From NCBI GenBank assembly GCA_965221035.1, contig OZ244860.1, forward strand, positions 620,001 to 684,000: a DNA stretch of 64,000 bases. Direction: 5' to 3'. Under the pieces are notes generated by a model. The model ran no database searches. It saw only the letters and a list, made by a program, of their open reading frames with translations, and was not told where the DNA came from. Every line of letters begins with the position of its first letter. The stretch's first letter is position 1. The translations under genes were made by a program, and so were the position numbers. Shown one piece after another: positions 27,015 through 39,192 of the stretch. The stretch is from UBA6522 sp965221035 (GTDB lineage Bacteria > Pseudomonadota > Gammaproteobacteria > Steroidobacterales > Rariloculaceae).

Positions 27015-28018
27015 ATGAACGACGACACCCCGAATGCCGCACCCGGCGGCGAGATCCTGGTCTATGAGAGCCCTGACGGCGACGTGCGCGTTGATGTGCG
27101 TCTGGAGCAGGAGACGGTTTGGCTATCGCAGCGGGACATGGCGATCGCGTTTCGGACCTCGATCGACAATGTGGGCCTGCACCTGAAGAACATCTTCTCC
27201 GATGAGGAACTGAGCGAGAAGGCAACTACCGAGGATTTCTCGGTAGTTCAAACGGAGGGACAGCGGCAGGTGCGCCGCCGTGTGAAACACTACAACCTCG
27301 ACGCCATCATCTCGGTGGGCTACCGAGTCAATTCCAAGCGCGGCGTACGTTTTCGCCAATGGGCCACTGGCACCCTGCGCGAGCATCTGGTGCGCGGCTT
27401 CACGGCGAACGAGCGAAGACTGGCCGAACGCGGGCTCGACAACGCGTACGAGACGCTGGACCTTCTGGCCCGGACACTCAAGAGCCAGGCTCTAGTGGAC
27501 GAAAGCGGACAGGCCATGCTCGACCTCATTTCCGGCTATGCCGAAACTTGGCGGCTGTTGTTGGAATACGATGAAGATCGTCTGCACGCTCCCTCCGGCG
27601 TGCAGCCTTCCACAAGCGCGCTGCAAATCCAGCAAGCCATGGACGCAATCGTCGCGTTCAAGCAAGACCTTGCGGCTCGGGGCGAAGCCAGCGCCCTGTT
27701 CGGCAACCCTCGCGGCGACGCGCTAGAGGGCATCCTCGGCAACATCGAGCAAACCATGTTCGGCGAGTCGCTCTATCGCAGCCGCGAGGAAAAGGCGGCG
27801 CACCTGCTCTACTTCGTCGTGAAGGACCACCCATTCACCGACGGCAACAAGCGCATCGGCACCCTGTTGTTTCTGCTCTACACAGAGCAGGAGGGCATCC
27901 AGCACAGGCTAGACCCCCGGGCGTTAACGGCGCTCACTCTCTTGATCGCTGAAAGCGCGCCAGCCAACAAGGACTTGATGATCCGCCTAGTCATGAATCT
28001 GTTGAAGCCTCCTGCGGA

Positions 28019-28022
<4 letters not shown>
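27015..28022 (+). CDS. RhuM-family protein with C-terminal Fic domain
   Basis: This 335-residue protein has a RhuM N-terminal domain (residues 10-150: [53 protein letters not shown]) and a C-terminal Fic/Doc domain with the catalytic HPFTDGNKR at about residue 272. Fic domains transfer AMP or other groups to target proteins. RhuM-Fic proteins are recurrent passengers in type I RM loci. The start is uncertain (27015, or ATG 26997); neither has a clear ribosome site. Its stop overlaps the hsdR start in an ATGA. Confidence 0.87.
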
Positions 28023-31222
<3,200 letters not shown>

Positions 31223-31277
31223 CGATGCTTCTCTTTCGCCGCCTTTAACGGCACTCCACCGAAGCTCCGATCACACC

Positions 31278-31319
31278 GGACACTTTATGTACTCTTATCG
31301 CGGACACTTTATTTACTCT
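31278..31319. repeat. Two 19-nt direct repeats, possible IS end remnant
   Basis: CGGACACTTTATGTACTCT (31278-31296) and CGGACACTTTATTTACTCT (31301-31319) differ at one base. Tandem short repeats of this type occur at the ends of some transposable elements (for example IS21-like), but no transposase or matching partner end is in the window. Confidence 0.3.
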
Positions 31320-31333
31320 CTACAGCAGCGCCG

Positions 31334-31489
31334 TCATAGCACCATTCTTAGTTGAATGACGGAGGCTCGCGCCGGCTCACGCGAGGGAAACTCTAGGTCC
31401 ACGCCGCTCTGCGGCGCGATCCGGGCGCGTATGGCTTCCGCCAGATTGCGGGTACTCGAATAACCCGCAACCGCATCGTGACGAATCAT
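31334..31489 (-). CDS. Possible 51-residue ORF or gene remnant
   Basis: An ATG at 31489 opens 51 codons to TGA at 31334. The product has a helical stretch (STRNLAEAIRARI) and no recognised family. It fills the gap between hsdR and the DUF924 gene and may be the 3' remnant of a deleted gene rather than a functional one. No ribosome-binding site is clear. Confidence 0.2.
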   Translation of the reverse strand: MIRHDAVAGYSSTRNLAEAIRARIAPQSGVDLEFPSREPARASVIQLRMVL

Positions 31490-31516
31490 CTGTGCCTCTT
31501 CCACCAAACGTATGGC

Positions 31517-32110
31517 TTATGTCAGTCTCTCATCGCCACTCTTCTCGAACCTGTCGATAAATGCCACATAACCGCCGGCCTCCATAAATTCTTGTTCTTC
31601 TGAACTCGATTCCCTGCCCAAAACGTCGTTTCGGAACGGAAAACGGCCATACCGTCGGATGATCTCCCGATGGGCCCTGGCGTGGAGCAGACCAAGTTCG
31701 AGATCCGGCATGCACCTGCTGAATCTTTCGTAACCGAAGTCCTGATCGGCGAGTAACTCGGAATGCTCGAAAGGAAGATAGAAGAACTGGCGGATCAGGC
31801 CTTTCACTTCGAGATCCTGACCTTTTTCGATCGCCCCTCGCGCGACATCCCTTGCTTTTGCGTCAGTGGCAAAAGAACGAGGGTCTCCACGAAACATGTT
31901 CCGCGGAAACTGATCGAGGAGCAGCAGCAACGCGAGCGAACCCGTCGCGTCATCTTGCCAATGGTCGAGCCTTCCGTCGCGGGCGGCCTCATAGGTTGTC
32001 ATGAAGCGGTCAATGATTTCCTGATCGAATTCCGGTGAACCCATGTACCACTTTTGGACACCGACTTCGTCCCTCCAGAATGTCACTACGTCGAGTGCAG
32101 ACTTTGTCAT
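31517..32110 (-). CDS. DUF924 family protein
   Basis: This 197-residue helical protein has family signatures DVVTFWRDEVGVQKWY near the start, LLLLLDQFPRNMFRGDPRSFATDAKA, and FYLPFEHSE. Crystal structures of this family show a TPR-like helical fold; the biochemical role is not established. The start at ATG 32110 matches family length; the frame is open upstream to 32239, but those residues are low in family likeness. Confidence 0.82.
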   Translation of the reverse strand: MTKSALDVVTFWRDEVGVQKWYMGSPEFDQEIIDRFMTTYEAARDGRLDHWQDDATGSLALLLLLDQFPRNMFRGDPRSFATDAKARDVARGAIEKGQDLEVKGLIRQFFYLPFEHSELLADQDFGYERFSRCMPDLELGLLHARAHREIIRRYGRFPFRNDVLGRESSSEEQEFMEAGGYVAFIDRFEKSGDERLT

Positions 32111-32255
32111 GTCATGATCCCGAGTTTTCTTGCGGGAGAGCATGGCGGTCCCGGCTGTCAATACTGCGGTAATTTCCCGTGTTCCTGTTGAAGTCAAAGT
32201 CCCCGTTGAGTAATTCGACGCCGACATCTCCGCATTCAACGCACAAATCGCGCCT

Positions 32256-32489
32256 TTATCGGTTACCGAACGCGTCCAACGTCTTGGCCGCAGCCAAGCG
32301 GCTCAAATAAGGGTGCGCGAATTGATTCCGATAGCTTCGTAGGCACCCGTAGCAACTCGAGTCACAGCCGCAAGACCCACCGACCCGCTCAAGCGCATCA
32401 GCTATGACACGTGTGAACACGGTCACGTCCTCAAGCTGCGCTACTAATCCCGCACCACCAGGCACCGCGTCGTAGAGCACGATCGCCAT
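32256..32489 (-). pseudogene. C-terminal remnant of a DUF1998-type helicase-associated protein
   Basis: These 77 residues contain the hallmark of the DUF1998/MZB domain found at the C-terminus of YprA-like and DISARM-type helicase proteins: LYDAVPGGAGLVAQL, then CGCDSSCYGCLRSYRNQ with four Cys, then a final His and helix. An in-frame TGA sits just before the first Met, and the helicase part is absent, so this is a fragment. It joins the gene upstream on the same strand through a frame change near 32480. Confidence 0.6.
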
Positions 32490-33497
32490 ACAGCATAATC
32501 ACCGACGACGACACGCCGCGCTCATCGAACCCTTCCACGGGCAGCCCATCCCCGCGACTATTAAAATAGTAGTGCGCTCGAAATTCAGAGTCTACACAAG
32601 GCTCTGGCTCCACAGGTACGTCGCCCAATCGCATCCATCCCGCTGGCGCAATGACGATAAAGTGCCCGGTGCCCACGCCGCCAACCTTGCGGCCCGTACC
32701 CTGCCAATCGGCATTCAGCCGGAACACCATTGGCTCGTCCAGGCATAGAGGTATGCGCTCTACCTGACCTCCCACCTCGTATTCGATCAGCACGACACTG
32801 CGAAATTTTGTGGGTGCGAACTCACCTCGCATGCCCGCAGAATGCCTTTCCGACTCGCCCCGTACGACGACGCCCGGTGCCGGAATCACGGCGATCTCCC
32901 ACCTTCCCGTGCGCTTGTGGCATACGATCCGTGCCCGCGTAATCCGCGCCCCACGTGACTTACTCTGAGCATTGCGGTTTTCCGCGTTCCTTTTCAGAAC
33001 ACGCCGGGCACCGCCTCGTGCCGCTGGTTTCCGCCTCCGCGGTCGTCGAGGCTTCTGCGCACCGTTATCCACAACGACCACGTCTTCCGGCTCCACGCAT
33101 TCGTCGTCTAGCCGTTGCTCGTTTACATTTTCCAACCGTTTCGGCGCACCACGAACATCCCGCAACACTGCTCCGTCCGTATCCATTCTCTGCGAGTCGT
33201 GCTCTGTGGATATTTCCGGGAGTTGGGTGTGCTCCAAATCCACGAGGGGAACCTCCCCCCCGGCCTGCACACACCAATCTCGTGCGCCCGCTCCGCTGTT
33301 GTTTCCGCCCGGACGACTGCCTTACCTTTCACGCCCTTAACTTCTGCAACGTCGGTATCGTCGCCGACCCTCCGCCCACGCTGCGGAGTCGCTTCGCAAG
33401 TTACTTTCCTCCGCGATCGTGCCGACCGAAACGATGACCACATCAGCCGCAGTCTTTTCCACTTTTTCGTCAGCACGCTGCCCATGGCACCCTCCAT
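32431..33497 (-). pseudogene. Unrecognised gene of decayed defence-like operon, broken at a G7 run
   Basis: Two overlapping minus-strand frames read as one protein of about 350 residues if a single G is added to the run of seven (plus-strand C at 33255-33261). The first frame then runs smoothly from HEIGVCRPGG into EVPLVDLEHTQLPEI. The N-terminal part is basic, the middle (KPRRPRRRKPAARGGARR) is strongly basic, and the C-terminal half is beta-rich (WEIAVIPAPG, HFIVIAPAGWMRL, RAHYYFNSRGDG). I do not recognise the family. It lies 56 nt after the PIN gene, and its 3' end runs into a DUF1998 remnant. Confidence 0.45.
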
Positions 33498-33552
33498 TCG
33501 GTACTCATCTCAGCCAGTCCTTGAGCTGCAATACCCACACGTCAGAGCCCCA

Positions 33553-34074
33553 TCAAGTCAGCCCCGCTTCGGCAATCACCATCTCGCTCAGGACATTACG
33601 CATCCATTTCTTCGTGTAAGCCTGCTTCAGTTCCTTTCGAGCCCGGTGCCCGACCGCTTCCAGCAGTTCTTCAACGGACACGAGGCTCTCCCGGAACCCC
33701 AGTCGCACGCCCGCTCGCATGCTCGCCCGATCCGGGCCGGACAACAACCAAGTTCCCGACCGCCCCAGCGCGTGAGCCCATAGCGACTCCTCACCACGGT
33801 CCAACGCGATCCCACCGACGCGAACTGCCAATTCTGCGCGTTCTAAATCGGTTACTTCATGCACTTCAGCCAAGGACTCCCTTAACTCCGCGGCTTCGAT
33901 CCATTGTTCCCGGGGCCGGTTCTGGTAGCCGGTCCGAGTTTCCGTCACGCAGTCCTCCACAGTCTCAATGCCGAATGCGCCCGCCAACGTGGCCCAAGTT
34001 GCTGTCCGATATCCTTCGATAATAACGTTCGCGTCCACGAGAACGACGCACCCGGGCCTAACACCTTCGTTCAT
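33553..34074 (-). CDS. PIN-domain-like nuclease
   Basis: This 173-residue protein begins with VVLVDANVIIEGYR, the first acidic motif of PIN-type ribonucleases, and later acidic residues in ETVEDCVTET and ALDRGEESLWAHAL are in reasonable places for the Mg-binding cluster. Its ATG overlaps the TGA of the XRE/ImmA gene, so the two are translationally coupled. Such regulator/protease plus PIN pairs are known toxin-antitoxin or defence modules; the target RNA is unknown. Confidence 0.65.
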   Translation of the reverse strand: MNEGVRPGCVVLVDANVIIEGYRTATWATLAGAFGIETVEDCVTETRTGYQNRPREQWIEAAELRESLAEVHEVTDLERAELAVRVGGIALDRGEESLWAHALGRSGTWLLSGPDRASMRAGVRLGFRESLVSVEELLEAVGHRARKELKQAYTKKWMRNVLSEMVIAEAGLT

Positions 34075-35171
34075 ATCTCTACTTCGTACTCGACGCCGTG
34101 GGCCGCCAATATCTCCGGCAGTTCCTCAACTTGCGAGTCCAACAGCGACGCCGCACGCCGCGCAGAAACATGCCCCTGCTCCAATGCCATACCGAGCACC
34201 TCCGCGAATGGCTTTGAGAACAGTGGGGGGTGCGACTCAACCTCCAGGCCGCCGTTGTTGCGCAACGAAGTGTCTGGAATGGCACGCGCTCTCGCGGCCG
34301 GTAACTCTCCGAGCGCTACAAGACGCCACCGCAGCGCCGACGACGTCACTTTGAGTTCGGATGCGACGACATTGAGGCTGTCAACTAACTCGTCGGAGTT
34401 CAGCTGTTGCCAACATCGTGCTCGCCGCGTGACCTTGGCCGGCATCAAAATTGCAGCCGCGAAGTTATTGGCAAGCTGCTCCACGCGGCTGCCCCCCCTT
34501 TCGTTAGCTTCCTCGACATGCTTAGGCGGCATCGCCTCCCAGGTCAGCACGTGGAACAATTCATGCGCCAAGTCAAAATGCCGACGCCCTTCCACCTCAC
34601 GACGCGCAATGAGCACGGCGTCCAACTCCGGAAGGCGACACGCAGCTCCGGAAATCCCTTCCTCTGCCTCCACCATGAGCACCAGGATGCTCAGCGCGTC
34701 CTCCATCTTCTCGGCGAGACGCTCCGCAGGAACGTCCCCCAACCCGAATTCGACCGAGAAACGCTCGCCAGCCTTGATCGCTTCCTCAAAGCTTGATCGG
34801 CGGGTCAGTCCGAGCGATGGCCGCATCAACCGTGTCTCCCGCCCAACCTTTTCCGCCAACGTTCGGTACGCCGCGATCCATCGGCTTGCCGTCCTTTCGT
34901 ACTCTTCGAGACGCTCCGACGGCACACTGCTCTGACGCCACGAGAACCGGGCTTCCCCTTCCAAGCGGAACGGGTCCGTGAAGTACTCCAATGGCGCCCC
35001 AAGTTGCTCGGTAGCACGCAGCAGCTCCTGCGCCGTGACTCGCCGCGTTCCCGTTTCGATCGTGGAAACCGTCTGCCTATCGTTGAACCCCAGCATCCGC
35101 GCGACATCGTCCTGCGACCAGCCCCTCGCCAGCCTCAGAGCCTTGATCCTGCTGCCGATGAGGTCCCTCAT
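34071..35171 (-). CDS. XRE-type regulator fused to ImmA/IrrE metallopeptidase
   Basis: This 366-residue protein has an N-terminal helix-turn-helix (residues 3-65: RIKALRLARGWSQDDVARMLG, TVSTIETGTRRVT) and a central ImmA/IrrE zinc protease domain with HELFH (His203, His207), followed by NNFAAAILMPAK. ImmA-type proteases cleave a partner repressor when induced. I chose ATG 35171 because AGGAGG lies 8 nt upstream; the frame is open further up. It forms an overlapping pair with the PIN gene and likely controls it. Confidence 0.86.
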   Translation of the reverse strand: MRDLIGSRIKALRLARGWSQDDVARMLGFNDRQTVSTIETGTRRVTAQELLRATEQLGAPLEYFTDPFRLEGEARFSWRQSSVPSERLEEYERTASRWIAAYRTLAEKVGRETRLMRPSLGLTRRSSFEEAIKAGERFSVEFGLGDVPAERLAEKMEDALSILVLMVEAEEGISGAACRLPELDAVLIARREVEGRRHFDLAHELFHVLTWEAMPPKHVEEANERGGSRVEQLANNFAAAILMPAKVTRRARCWQQLNSDELVDSLNVVASELKVTSSALRWRLVALGELPAARARAIPDTSLRNNGGLEVESHPPLFSKPFAEVLGMALEQGHVSARRAASLLDSQVEELPEILAAHGVEYEVEI

Positions 35172-35236
35172 CTCACTACCTCCTATCCCCAAATCGATAT
35201 TGCGTAACTCGAAACGCAAGAATTTTATGCGCACAG

Positions 35237-35739
35237 TCATTTGTACTCAAGTCCACTTCGGTCCATTTCGGGCCAAGCCTGTGCGAATCGGGCCTTTGCA
35301 AGCTCTGTGCAACGCAATTGCTTACCTGCGCACCATACAATGCCGTTCTCCAGCATCTCCAGCAGTACACCACTCGTAAGCGGAGTGCCGCCACCATCCG
35401 TCATTAAGACTGTGGTTCGTATATGGGCCCAAGGCAGGAGTTGGTCGATTTTCGCGGCCGGATGGTGTCTTCCATGATGTCGTTGCCCATCTCGACCCAC
35501 CCTACGGTGAGGAACGGCGCATCGCCAACTTTGATTTCAAGCAAGCCACAGTGCGCGGTCTGGGTCTGAATTTCGGCGCTTCGAAGACGCACGAGAAGTT
35601 TTAACGGTCGTTGGTCACTCCAACCGTCGAAATTCTCCCGCAGAATCGCTTGGTGTGTCGTGAGCTGACAATACACAATCCGGTCCATTCCCGATAAGAC
35701 TGACCGCGCCCTATGGCATCGCGCAAAGAGCGAGTCCAT
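35237..35739 (-). pseudogene. Unrecognised gene with single-base frame break
   Basis: Two overlapping frames (35404-35739 and 35237-35500) make one product of about 167 residues if one base is added near 35455-35465, giving MEDTIRP continuing as AKIDQLLPWAHIRTTVL. Neither half resembles a family I know. It ends 66 nt upstream of the XRE/ImmA gene on the same strand and is probably the first gene of that operon. Confidence 0.4.
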
Positions 35740-36029
35740 TGCATAGCATCAACGCCATGGTTTTCGAGTCGGTGGCTCTTGGCATGGAACTCGATATAAA
35801 GGTACGCTCATTCCAACAAATAATCAGTAAATCGCGCCATTAGCGGTCCAACACGATTTCGCATATTGCATACCCGATAGCCACTCCGGGCAATTGCCAC
35901 GAGTCGTCACCCAAAAATTGGCCACATACAGATGTTTGCAGGTGCCGGAACTTTATGCCATGAACCAAGCCTAAGATAAATCTGAATTTCGGAACAATTG
36001 TGCAAAAAATGACCAACAGGTAGACAACG
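35740..36029. other. AT-rich gap without recognised genes
   Basis: I see no coding frame with a plausible start and no RNA gene. Base composition falls well below the genome average here and continues so into the next gene, fitting acquired DNA. It must contain the divergent promoters of the two flanking genes, but none stands out. Confidence 0.4.
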
Positions 36030-36701
36030 ATGGCAGATTGGAAAATTCTTCAAGAATGGCAAACGTTAATAGCGGGTTTGATCGCGCTCATCGTCGGTTT
36101 CGTGACTGTTTGTACTATTAACCGCCAAGTTCGCCAAGCAGAAAAATTCGAAAAAGACCGTATTCTTCGACGCCGTGCCGGAGTATACGCAGCTCTACCA
36201 CTTACATTAAGCGAGTTATTGGACTACAACCGTCAATTAACACAGGTGCTTAAAAAATTATTTTACGATGCTGAAGTAACTCCTATCCCACGCAGTGGAA
36301 TAGAGTACTCATTTCCATTGTCCCCCATCGAAGTTATGGACCGACTTTCTGATGCAATAGAAGCATCTGACGATGTTGAAGTGCGCGAAAAGATTTCTTG
36401 CTTGCTTAACCTAGTTGCTATACAAACCAACAGGATCCGTAACATCAAAAGCCGCCCCGAGGCAGGTCCCCAACCAAGGTCGATATTTTTAGAAGACATT
36501 TCTACTTACATCTGGGATGCCGTTGAGATTTACGTGCGCAGCGACCTCCTTTTCGAGTACGTAAGCAACAACTCAGAAACAACCATACGAGATTTTACTT
36601 CGGAGGATTTATCAAACGGGTTACTTCGAATCGGACTGCGTGATCCAATTCTTACCAGACTCGGGCAAAATATTCCTAATCGAGGTCAGCCAAACTCTTG
36701 A
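36030..36701 (+). CDS. AT-rich orphan: membrane-anchored helical protein
   Basis: This 223-residue protein has one N-terminal transmembrane helix (residues 12-31, TLIAGLIALIVGFVTVC) followed by a basic helix (NRQVRQAEKFEKDRILRRR) and a mostly helical cytosolic domain. I do not recognise the family. Its low GC content and A/T-ending codons contrast sharply with the neighbouring uvrC/pgsA genes, so it was probably acquired with the adjacent defence-like cluster. Confidence 0.65.
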   Translation: MADWKILQEWQTLIAGLIALIVGFVTVCTINRQVRQAEKFEKDRILRRRAGVYAALPLTLSELLDYNRQLTQVLKKLFYDAEVTPIPRSGIEYSFPLSPIEVMDRLSDAIEASDDVEVREKISCLLNLVAIQTNRIRNIKSRPEAGPQPRSIFLEDISTYIWDAVEIYVRSDLLFEYVSNNSETTIRDFTSEDLSNGLLRIGLRDPILTRLGQNIPNRGQPNS

Positions 36702-36757
36702 TGTCTTGATCTATTAACCGTATCGCCTACAGTCGTAATTTTGAGCCATACGCCCCC

Positions 36758-37318
36758 TCACCCACCACCAACAATAGTAGGCCAGGCAGCCTTCACATAC
36801 TCCACCATCGACCACAACGTCAGCCCGGCCGCCGCCATCAGCAAAATCAACCCAACCGGGTAGACCGGAACGCCAAAAACCGGCACCTGATACAACATGA
36901 ACCCGATTCCCACCATCTGCAGCGCGGTCTTCCACTTGGCGAAATAGGTCACCTTGACGATCGCGCTGGAACCGATCTGCGACATCCACTCCCGCAGGGC
37001 CGACACCGCGATCTCCCGGCCGATGATGATGGCCACGAACAGCGCCAGGTAGAGAGTCGGGTCGTTCTGCAGCAGCACGATCAGGGACGTGGAGACCAGG
37101 AGCTTGTCCGCGATGGGGTCCAGGAATTCGCCGAATCTGGAGGTCTGCTCCAGCTTGCGGGCCAGAAACCCGTCGAACCAGTCCGTCACCGCCGCCAGTA
37201 CGAACAACAGGCACGCGCCCTGCCCGGACCAGGCCACCGGCAGGTAATAGACCAGCACCACCAGCGGGATGGCCAGGATTCGAAACGAGGTGAGCAGATT
37301 CGGTATGGTCAGGGGCAT
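36758..37318 (-). CDS. pgsA: CDP-diacylglycerol--glycerol-3-phosphate 3-phosphatidyltransferase
   Basis: This 186-residue membrane enzyme makes phosphatidylglycerophosphate, the precursor of phosphatidylglycerol and cardiolipin. The CDP-alcohol phosphotransferase motif D-x2-D-G-x2-A-R-x8-G-x3-D-x3-D is visible as DWFDGFLARKLEQTSRFGEFLDPIADK (residues 46-72). ATG 37318 is chosen over TTG 37324. It lies 42 nt downstream of uvrC, the classic gammaproteobacterial order. Confidence 0.95.
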   Translation of the reverse strand: MPLTIPNLLTSFRILAIPLVVLVYYLPVAWSGQGACLLFVLAAVTDWFDGFLARKLEQTSRFGEFLDPIADKLLVSTSLIVLLQNDPTLYLALFVAIIIGREIAVSALREWMSQIGSSAIVKVTYFAKWKTALQMVGIGFMLYQVPVFGVPVYPVGLILLMAAAGLTLWSMVEYVKAAWPTIVGGG

Positions 37319-37360
37319 GGCCAAATGTCGGTAACGGGCACGCGAGGACGAAAAAACGGA

Positions 37361-39175
37361 TCAATCGGAGTGTACATGCTCGTATATCAGCTTGGCCAGA
37401 CGGCGGGAAATGCCCTTGACCCGCGCCAGATCGTCGACACCGGCGCGGGTAACGGCCTGCAAACCCCCGAATTGACGCAGCAGGTCGCGGCGGCGCTTGG
37501 GCCCCACGCCGGGGATGCCTTCCAGCGGCGACGCCATACGACGCTTGCGGCGCCGCGCCCGGTGACCCGCGATCGCAAACCGGTGCGCCTCGTCGCGCAG
37601 TTGCTGAACCAGATGCAGCGCCGGCGAGTCCGCCCCCAGTTTGATCGGCCCCTTGCGGCCCTCCACGTACAGCCTCTCTCTCCCGGGACGCCTTCCGGCC
37701 CCCTTGGCGACGGCCACGAGCCGCATTCCGCCCGAGCGCAGCTCGTCCACCGCGGCGGCGGCGGCGCCGAGCTGGCCCTTGCCCCCGTCGATCAGCAGCA
37801 CATCCGGGGCGCTGGCGTCGGGCCCGGTGAGCCGCCTGCCCCATCGCTGCAGCGCCTGCGTCAGTGCCGCGTAGTCGTCGCCGCCGGTCACGCCGGCAAT
37901 GTTGAAGCGTCGGTACTGGGACTTCATGGGACCCTCCCGGCCGAAAACCACGCACGAAGCGACCGTCGACTCGCCGCCGGTGTGGCTGACATCGAAGCAC
38001 GCCAGCCGCTGGGGTAGTTCGGTCAGATCCAGACTGGCCGCGAGCGCCTTGAGCTGACGCCCGATCACCGTTCCCGATTTCTTCCTGGCCGCCGCCGCGT
38101 GGGCGGCGTTGGCCCGCACCATCTCCATCCACGCCCTGCGGTCCCCGCGCACGCGATGCTTGATCTCCACACGGCGCGGTGCCCGGGACGTGAACAACTC
38201 CATCAGGGCATCCGCATCGTCCACCGCGTGGCTGACCAGGATCTCCTGCGGCGGTTCGCGCCGGGCGTAGTACTGGAGCAGGAACGCCCGCATGATCTCC
38301 TCGGGCGTCGTGCCGGCCGCCGCCCTGGGATAATGGCTGCGCGAGCCCAGCAGCCGGCCGCCCCGGAACGACATCACCGCCACGCAGTGCACGCCGCCGT
38401 CGCTCACCAGCCCGACGGCGTCGAGATCACCGCGCGAGCGGGTCACCAGTTGCTGCGCCTCCACCGACTTGAGCTTGGCGATCTGGTCGCGGTACTGGGC
38501 GGCGCGCTCGAAATTCAGTTGATCGGCGGCCTCCTCCATCCGCTTCACCAGGATGTCGGTGATGGTGTCGCCGCGTCCCTGGAGGAACATCATGGCGTGC
38601 TCGATGTCGCGGCCGTAGTCTTCGGCGCTGACCAGTCCCACGCAGGGCGCGGTGCATCGCTGTATCTGGTACTGCAGGCAGGGGCGCCGGCGGTTGGAGA
38701 AATAGCTGTCTTCGCACTGCCGGACCTGGAAGAGCTTCTGAATCTGGTTGATGGCCTCGCGCACCGAGCCGGCGCTCGGGTAGGGCCCGAACAGGCGGCC
38801 GGGAGCCTTGCGCGACCCGCGGTAGAACGACACCTGGGGAAACTCGCGATCGGTTCGCACGCGAATGTACGGATAGCTCTTGTCGTCCCGCAGGAGCACG
38901 TTGAACCGTGGCTTGTGGCGCTTGATGAGGTTGTATTCCAGCATCAGCGCGTCGGCCTCGGTGCCGGTCACGGTCACCTGAACGTCGGCCACCTTGGCTA
39001 CCATGGCCATGGTTTTCGCGTCCAGGGGCCGGCCGCCGAAGTAGCTCGCGACGCGGCGGCGGAGGTTGCCGGCCTTGCCCACGTAGATGACCTGCCCGCG
39101 GGCATCGAGCATCTGGTAGGCGCCGGGGCGCTGGGCGAGACCGCTGACAAGGGGCTTGGGATCGAACACGGCCAT
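37361..39175 (-). CDS. uvrC: Excinuclease ABC subunit C
   Basis: This 604-residue nucleotide-excision-repair nuclease has an N-terminal GIY-YIG domain (PGAYQMLDARGQVIYVGKAGNL, residues 17-38) for the 3' incision, a UVR motif (RMEEAADQLNFERAAQYRDQIAKL), the RNase H-like domain with CFDVSHTGG and LLIDGGKGQL for the 5' incision, and a C-terminal double helix-hairpin-helix (IPGVGPKRRRDLLRQFGG). ATG 39175 fits family N-termini; the open frame upstream is not conserved. Confidence 0.97.
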   Translation of the reverse strand: MAVFDPKPLVSGLAQRPGAYQMLDARGQVIYVGKAGNLRRRVASYFGGRPLDAKTMAMVAKVADVQVTVTGTEADALMLEYNLIKRHKPRFNVLLRDDKSYPYIRVRTDREFPQVSFYRGSRKAPGRLFGPYPSAGSVREAINQIQKLFQVRQCEDSYFSNRRRPCLQYQIQRCTAPCVGLVSAEDYGRDIEHAMMFLQGRGDTITDILVKRMEEAADQLNFERAAQYRDQIAKLKSVEAQQLVTRSRGDLDAVGLVSDGGVHCVAVMSFRGGRLLGSRSHYPRAAAGTTPEEIMRAFLLQYYARREPPQEILVSHAVDDADALMELFTSRAPRRVEIKHRVRGDRRAWMEMVRANAAHAAAARKKSGTVIGRQLKALAASLDLTELPQRLACFDVSHTGGESTVASCVVFGREGPMKSQYRRFNIAGVTGGDDYAALTQALQRWGRRLTGPDASAPDVLLIDGGKGQLGAAAAAVDELRSGGMRLVAVAKGAGRRPGRERLYVEGRKGPIKLGADSPALHLVQQLRDEAHRFAIAGHRARRRKRRMASPLEGIPGVGPKRRRDLLRQFGGLQAVTRAGVDDLARVKGISRRLAKLIYEHVHSD

Positions 39176-39192
39176 CCCAGGATCTGCGGTGG

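Noticed and set aside
33255..33261. Programmed ribosomal frameshifting at the G7 run
   Set aside because: No slippery heptamer of the usual X-XXY-YYZ type with a stimulatory structure was evident, and a second break in the same operon favours decay or phase variation.
36714..38132. Long minus-strand frame overlapping pgsA and uvrC
   Set aside because: It lies out of frame with both genes and is low in complexity; pgsA and uvrC motifs explain the region.
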